Positions 6,379-11,376 of a stretch of 11,376 nucleotides of DNA are shown here, one piece after another. The translations under genes and the position numbers were made by a program. A model generated the notes under the pieces. The model saw only the letters and a list, made by a program, of their open reading frames with translations. It ran no database searches and had not been told where the DNA came from. Position 1 is the stretch's first letter; each line of letters starts with the position of its first letter. This DNA is from Prolixibacteraceae bacterium (GTDB taxonomy: Bacteria; Bacteroidota; Bacteroidia; Bacteroidales; Prolixibacteraceae), in NCBI GenBank assembly GCA_007116765.1, contig SKHV01000339.1, forward strand, positions 1-11,376, given 5' to 3'.

Positions 6379-9300
6379 ATGAAAAAAAGAAATCTAATTT
6401 TGTTTCTTTGTTTGTTTTTTGGCTTTACAACCTATGCCCAGCAACGGGTCACAGGTGTAGTCAACGACTTACAGGGCTCTCCTATGCCTGGAGTAACAGT
6501 TCTGGAGAAAGGAACTACCAATGGAGTAACAACCAACAACGATGGTGAGTATGCAATCACTGTTGACGGAACAAGTTCTGTACTTGTGTTCTCATTTGTT
6601 GGTATGCAAAGCCAGGAAATTGGTGTAGGAAGCCAAACTAACATTAACGCAGTTATGCGTGATGCATTCTCTGACTTGGATGAAGTGGTTGTAGTAGGAT
6701 ACGGTGTGCAGCGCAAAAGGCTAACCACCGGTGCCAACATTAATGTTGGATCCGATGCACTCGTTCAACAAAGTACAAGCGAGGCTCTTGAGGCAATCCA
6801 AAGCCAGTCTCCAGGTGTAAACATTGTTCAAAATTCAGGTATGCCCGGCGAAGGTTTTAAGGTAAACATTCGTGGTTTGGGTACAATTGGTAATTCTCAG
6901 CCTTTGTATGTAATCGATGGAGTAGCCGGTGGTGACATTAACAACCTCAGCCCTGCCGATATCGAGTCAATCGACATTTTGAAAGATGCTGCTTCGGCTG
7001 CCATTTATGGTTCACGTGCTGCTAACGGTGTAATTTTGGTTACTACCAAGCAAGGCCGTATAGGTAAATTGGAAGTAAGCTACGATGGTTATTATGGTGT
7101 TCAGCAAATTGAGAATCTGGCACAACCGCTTAACGCTTCTGAGTTCATGAAAATGTATAATGAAGAAAGAACCGTTTCAGGTAGAGATGCCATTGATTTT
7201 GCTGCAGCTATTCCCGAATTGTATCAAAAAATACAAAGCGGACAATGGAACGGAACAAACTGGATGGAAGAAGCATATAACGAAAATGCTCCAATCCAGA
7301 ATCATTCCATAAACATTGCAGGTGGTTCTAACCAATCTGTTTTTTCAATGGGTTTTTCTTACTCTTCACAAGAAGGTGTTTTTGGTAAGCCGGTTGAACC
7401 AAACTACGAAAGGTACACTGCACGCTTAAACAGCGACCATGTAATTTTTGAAAACAATGGATTGGAAGTAATTAAAGTTGGTCAAACTTTTAACTACAGC
7501 TACAGAAATAATGGTGGTGTTGCCATTGGCGGTATGTACTGGAACGACGTACGCAACATGTTGGTAGGTAATCCATTGGTGCCAGTTTATAACGATGCCG
7601 GTGAATATTACGCTTCTGACGATCTGGATGCTTCAGGCTTATCGGGCTTATCTTCAAGGATTTATAACCCTCTTGCGCAGATGCACCTTAACAGAGGAAT
7701 GAACGAAAGCCGCAACTTCAACATTAACAGTAGTGCCTATTTGCAAATTCAACCGATTAAGGATCTTGTATTCAGAAGCAGCTATGGTTACCGTATGAAT
7801 GCAAACAGCTATCGCAGCTATCAACCTGCATACAACCTTGCTGGTGATGTTTCTTTGAGCCCTGGACGTATTTCACAGTCAGCAGGCTCAGGTCAATCGT
7901 GGACTTTCGAGAATACATTAAACTATTCTTTTAGATCAGGCTACAATAATGTTGACATTCTTGTGGGTCAATCCATCGAAAAATGGGGAATGGGTTATAA
8001 TATCAATGCTACAAACGCTAACCCCACTTTCCTTGGCTTCGAACATGCTTATCTTGACAATACCGACGGATTAACAACAGGTGTTACCAATATAGGCGGA
8101 GGTCCACTTGGATATGGTCAGCTTGCTTCATTCTTTGGTCGTGTAAACTACGACTTCAACGAGAAGTATTTGTTAACTTTAGTGATGAGAGCCGATGGTT
8201 CATCTAATTTCGCCAGAGGCAATCGTTGGGGATACTTCCCATCGGTTTCAGCAGGTTGGGTAATCACCGAAGAGGATTTCTTGCAAGGCAGTAACGCAAT
8301 CGACTTCTTGAAACTGAGAGCCAGCTGGGGACAAAACGGTAACTCCGATATTGATCCTTTCCAATACTTAGCACTGGTAGGTTTCGACCATGAAAATAAC
8401 TATCGTTTTGGAACCGACAGAAGCGTAATGCAACTTGGAGGTTATCCTGCTATTTTACCTAACCCCGATGTTTCTTGGGAAACTTCAGAGCAATTAAACA
8501 TTGGTATTGATGCTTATTTCCTCGATTCACGTCTTCAAATTGTTGCAGACTATTATAATAAAGAAACTAAAGACTGGTTAGTTCGTCAGCCTCTACCTGC
8601 TATTTTTGGCGCTCAAGCTCCTTTCTATAATGGTGGAGATATTGTAAATAAAGGTTTCGAACTTGCTGCTCGCTGGAACGATAAAGTTGGCGATTTCAAT
8701 TATGGAGTACACTTCAATATCGCTCAAAACACCAACGAAGTAACCCGTCTGGGTAATGCTGCCGGCTTTATTCAAAGTAACGGAAGTATTATTTCTCAGG
8801 GTACCGATCCTGTTTGGCGCGTAGAAACCGGTTTCCCCGTAGGATATTTCTATGGATATGAAACAGCCGGTGTTTTCCAAAATCAAGCAGAAATTGACAG
8901 CTGGACCGGTGGATTCTTACAAGACAACCCTCAGCCGGGTGATGTGATTTTTGTTGATACCAATGGCGACGGAGTTGTTACTCCCGACGATAAAACAATG
9001 ATTGGTAATCCGCATCCTGATTTCAGAATAGGATTTGGCCTTAACTTCGAATACAAAGGATTCACCCTTGCCGTAACAGGTAAAGGAGCTTTTGGTCACC
9101 AAATATTACAATCTTATCGTTCATTTGCCGACAACGAATATCACAACTATACTGTTGATATTCTTGACCGCTGGCATGGTGAAGGTACATCGAACAAATT
9201 ACCACGCATGTCTGCCGGTAATACCACTAACCGAATCAACGTTTCACAAATTTACATTGAAGACGGCGATTTTGTAAAAATACAAAACCTGACTGTGGGA

Positions 9301-9507
9301 TATGACTTTAAAAACGTGATGCCAAGATTACCTTTTGGAGAAGCTCGCTTATATCTGACAGGACGTAACTTGCTTACATTCACCGACTATTCAGGAATGG
9401 ATCCTGAAGTGGGTTATGGCGATGATCAACCTTTTGTTTCAGGTATCGATTTAGGATTCTATCCTTCACCACGCACATACCTCATTGGTATCAATCTTAA
9501 ATTTTAA
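6379..9507 (+). CDS. susC: SusC/RagA-type TonB-dependent outer membrane transporter
   Basis: This 1042-aa protein has the length and architecture usual for SusC. A Sec signal peptide (Lys2, Lys3, Arg4, hydrophobic core) probably ends at TTYA20. A carboxypeptidase-regulatory-like domain follows (about 22-94; VTGVVND..GSPMPGVTV). The TonB box region DEVVVVGYG is at 101-109. The plug domain covers about 113-225, with NIRGLGT, PLYVIDGV, IESIDILKDAASAAIYGSRAANGV and VTTKQG. The beta-barrel fills the rest and ends in LKF with a terminal Phe, the usual barrel-assembly signal. DTNGDGVVTPDD (860-871) is the calcium-loop-like motif common in the family. Start ATG 6379 gives a complete signal peptide. 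susD follows after 19 nt. By family knowledge it imports large ligands across the outer membrane with SusD as the lid, powered by TonB. The substrate is unknown and the symbol is a family label only. Confidence 0.97.
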   Translation: MKKRNLILFLCLFFGFTTYAQQRVTGVVNDLQGSPMPGVTVLEKGTTNGVTTNNDGEYAITVDGTSSVLVFSFVGMQSQEIGVGSQTNINAVMRDAFSDLDEVVVVGYGVQRKRLTTGANINVGSDALVQQSTSEALEAIQSQSPGVNIVQNSGMPGEGFKVNIRGLGTIGNSQPLYVIDGVAGGDINNLSPADIESIDILKDAASAAIYGSRAANGVILVTTKQGRIGKLEVSYDGYYGVQQIENLAQPLNASEFMKMYNEERTVSGRDAIDFAAAIPELYQKIQSGQWNGTNWMEEAYNENAPIQNHSINIAGGSNQSVFSMGFSYSSQEGVFGKPVEPNYERYTARLNSDHVIFENNGLEVIKVGQTFNYSYRNNGGVAIGGMYWNDVRNMLVGNPLVPVYNDAGEYYASDDLDASGLSGLSSRIYNPLAQMHLNRGMNESRNFNINSSAYLQIQPIKDLVFRSSYGYRMNANSYRSYQPAYNLAGDVSLSPGRISQSAGSGQSWTFENTLNYSFRSGYNNVDILVGQSIEKWGMGYNINATNANPTFLGFEHAYLDNTDGLTTGVTNIGGGPLGYGQLASFFGRVNYDFNEKYLLTLVMRADGSSNFARGNRWGYFPSVSAGWVITEEDFLQGSNAIDFLKLRASWGQNGNSDIDPFQYLALVGFDHENNYRFGTDRSVMQLGGYPAILPNPDVSWETSEQLNIGIDAYFLDSRLQIVADYYNKETKDWLVRQPLPAIFGAQAPFYNGGDIVNKGFELAARWNDKVGDFNYGVHFNIAQNTNEVTRLGNAAGFIQSNGSIISQGTDPVWRVETGFPVGYFYGYETAGVFQNQAEIDSWTGGFLQDNPQPGDVIFVDTNGDGVVTPDDKTMIGNPHPDFRIGFGLNFEYKGFTLAVTGKGAFGHQILQSYRSFADNEYHNYTVDILDRWHGEGTSNKLPRMSAGNTTNRINVSQIYIEDGDFVKIQNLTVGYDFKNVMPRLPFGEARLYLTGRNLLTFTDYSGMDPEVGYGDDQPFVSGIDLGFYPSPRTYLIGINLKF

Positions 9508-9526
9508 ACCATAAATTTGAATTATT

Positions 9527-11275
9527 ATGAAGAAATTAATATATTATTTAATAGCTGGTTTATTGCTTTGGGGATGTGAAGATTTTCTTGACACAGATCC
9601 TCTGACCGATAAAACTTCGGCCAACTTCCCACAAACATCAGCAGATGCTGAGCAAATGATGGCCGGTATTTATACCATTATGAATAACCTGCAACATCAG
9701 GTTGACAGAAGCCCCTTCTTTATTTGGGAGGTTGCCAGTGATGATAAGTTAGGTGGCGGCGGAATGAATGATATTCAGGCACAAGCTTATGAAACTTTTC
9801 AATTCTCTGACAACGAAATGTTGTTGCATTCGTGGAGTGTTTTATATCAAGGCGTACACAGAGCTAACTTTGCCATAGAAAATATGCCTTTATTAGCTGA
9901 TGAAGTGGTTAGTCCTGCAAAGAAAGACCAGTTTACCGGTGAAGCTATGTTCATGAGAGCCTGGTATTTCTATCAGTTGAATACAATTTTCAATGAAGTT
10001 CCATTGAAAGTTACAACTGAAAATGTGAACTTGCCAGCAGCTTCGGCCGATGAAATTTACGGACAAATTGCTTTGGATCTTAAAACAGCCATAGAACTGT
10101 TACCCAATGTACCTTATAGCCAAACGCAAGAAGGTAGAGTAACCAAGTGGGCTGCTCAGGCACTCATGGCAAGGATATTCCTTTTTTATACCGGTTTTTA
10201 TAATAAAACTGAAATAACTCTGCCTGAAGGTGGTACAGTTACAAGGCAAAATATAATTAGCTGGCTGGAAGATTGCTACAACAATAGTGGTCACTACCTT
10301 GTAGGTGATTTCCATGAATTGTGGCCTTATACCAACTCGCTGACCATTGGTGAATATCAATACATTCAGGACTACATGGCTGAAACAGGTAAGAGCCTTA
10401 CCTATGCAAGCGACTATACAAATAGAAACCCGGAATCAGTATTTGTACTTCAATTCTCTAATTTTGCTGGTTGGGGTATCGACAGAGGTTACTCAAATAC
10501 TTATCAGCTATTCTATGCTTTAAGGGGACTTCAAAACATTGAAAACACATATCCGTTTGCCGGTGGATGGGGACAAGGAAACTCTGTTCCAGAATCACTG
10601 GTTAATGATTGGCTCGAAGACGAACCCGACGATGTAAGACTTTGGGCTTCGGTTATGGATATCGAAAAAGAAGTTATTCCCCTTGGATACCAAAGAGGTG
10701 CATGGGACTTTGTGCTCGAAAGCAACTACTGGGGTAAAAAGTATAATGGTGTAACTGCAAGAGATCCGCAAGATGGTCAGTTAAAACATGATTATGGTGT
10801 TATTATGTATGGTACTTCCAATAACAACCAGTTGTCGCATACCAACGACCTAATCTACATCCGCTTTGCCGATGTTCTTTTGATGTTGTCTGAATTGAAA
10901 GAAGACGCAACATACATGAACGAAGTAAGAGAGCGTGCTGATTTGCCTCCTGTTACTTATTCACTTGAGAACATACAAAAAGAGCGTCGTTACGAACTTG
11001 CATTCGAAGGAATCAGATGGAATGACATGAGACGCTGGGGTGCCGATTTTGCAAAACAAGCTCTTGAAAACCAAGAAGGTATTAGTGTTTATAACTTTGG
11101 AGTTGAAGCTACACATACCGCTTTACATCCCGATGGATATAGTGCACGTTACGATGCGACTAAAGGATTTTTCCCAATACCCCAAAGTCAAATCGATCTC
11201 TCAGAAGGTTTGTTAGAACAGAATGAGGGTTATAGCCAGTCTGGTCTTGGATTATACAGAGGTTGGCAAAATTAG
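9527..11275 (+). CDS. susD: SusD/RagB-type nutrient-binding outer membrane lipoprotein
   Basis: This 582-aa protein starts with Lys2-Lys3, a hydrophobic core and Cys17 after LLLWG, a lipoprotein signal. The CEDFLDTDPL that follows is typical of SusD, and the acidic residues after Cys fit surface export in Bacteroidota. The SusD N-terminal domain shows WSVLYQGVHRANFAIEN (103-119), EAMFMRAWYFYQL (139-151) and GRVTKWAAQALMARIF (203-218), which contribute the TPR-like helices. The C-terminal RagB/SusD domain shows ERRYELAFEGIRWNDMRRWG (486-505) and KGFFPIPQSQI (546-556), the usual family ending. It forms the binding lid of the transporter encoded just upstream. A strong terminator begins 36 nt after its stop. 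Ligand-binding residues vary too much in this family to predict the substrate. Confidence 0.97.
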   Translation: MKKLIYYLIAGLLLWGCEDFLDTDPLTDKTSANFPQTSADAEQMMAGIYTIMNNLQHQVDRSPFFIWEVASDDKLGGGGMNDIQAQAYETFQFSDNEMLLHSWSVLYQGVHRANFAIENMPLLADEVVSPAKKDQFTGEAMFMRAWYFYQLNTIFNEVPLKVTTENVNLPAASADEIYGQIALDLKTAIELLPNVPYSQTQEGRVTKWAAQALMARIFLFYTGFYNKTEITLPEGGTVTRQNIISWLEDCYNNSGHYLVGDFHELWPYTNSLTIGEYQYIQDYMAETGKSLTYASDYTNRNPESVFVLQFSNFAGWGIDRGYSNTYQLFYALRGLQNIENTYPFAGGWGQGNSVPESLVNDWLEDEPDDVRLWASVMDIEKEVIPLGYQRGAWDFVLESNYWGKKYNGVTARDPQDGQLKHDYGVIMYGTSNNNQLSHTNDLIYIRFADVLLMLSELKEDATYMNEVRERADLPPVTYSLENIQKERRYELAFEGIRWNDMRRWGADFAKQALENQEGISVYNFGVEATHTALHPDGYSARYDATKGFFPIPQSQIDLSEGLLEQNEGYSQSGLGLYRGWQN

Positions 11276-11310
11276 TTATAAAAATCACGGATTAGATTAA
11301 GATTATATTG

Positions 11311-11340
11311 AGGGTTGTCATTTGTGGCAACCCTTTTTTT
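11311..11340 (+). terminator. Strong intrinsic terminator after susD
   Basis: GGGTTG (11312-11317) pairs with CAACCC (11328-11333). The stem continues inward through T-G, C-G and A-T pairs to a TTTG loop and outward through A11311-T11334. Seven T (11334-11340) follow directly. It lies 36 nt after the susD stop, so most transcription of the susCD unit should end here. Confidence 0.9.
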
Positions 11341-11376
11341 GGTGTGCCGTGCGAGGTAAATTGTTAATTTTTAATG

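Noticed and set aside
1..11376. CRISPR array, insertion sequence, integrase, tRNA or rRNA
   Set aside because: I see no regularly spaced repeats, no transposase or integrase coding sequence, and no tRNA- or rRNA-like sequence. All large open frames are accounted for.

Overview
The window looks like a chromosomal segment of a low-GC member of the Bacteroidota, probably of the Bacteroidales/Marinilabiliales kind. The reasons are a textbook SusC/SusD pair, a Bacteroidota-type promoter candidate (GTTG-N19-TATATTTG), AT-rich starts without Shine-Dalgarno sequences, and lipoproteins and membrane proteins of families I know mainly from this phylum. All genes are on the + strand. Genus and species cannot be named from the sequence alone.

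Region 1 (1-5879) is a compact four-gene operon with an A-B-A'-B' layout. A and A' are polytopic membrane proteins with a helical, TPR-like soluble C-terminal half, resembling the family labelled DUF6057. A is cut off at its 5' end by the window edge. B and B' are predicted lipoproteins with an N-terminal domain carrying an IAPLNF motif, one c-type heme attachment motif (CMNCH in B, CVNCH in B') and a C-terminal PD40/TolB-like beta-propeller. A overlaps the start of B by 23 nt, B and A' are 23 nt apart, and A' and B' are 20 nt apart. A resembles A' and B resembles B' along their lengths, so the locus is an old, diverged tandem duplication of a two-gene module. The function is unknown to me. 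The conserved heme motif suggests a membrane-anchored redox or heme-sensing complex facing the periplasm, but this is inference.

Region 2 (5880-6378) is 499 nt without a gene. It holds a probable weak terminator for the first operon, overlapped by the -33 element of the best promoter candidate for the next one. That promoter would give a leader of about 415 nt before susC. The leader contains several short inverted repeats and ends in a perfect 13-bp direct repeat just upstream of the susC start.

Region 3 (6379-11275) encodes a SusC-type TonB-dependent transporter and its SusD-type lipoprotein partner, 19 nt apart, which together import a glycan or peptide-like nutrient across the outer membrane. 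A strong intrinsic terminator (11311-11340) follows susD closely, so the pair appears to be a two-gene unit, at least as the main transcript. No glycosidase, sensor or sigma/anti-sigma gene lies in the window, so the substrate cannot be predicted.
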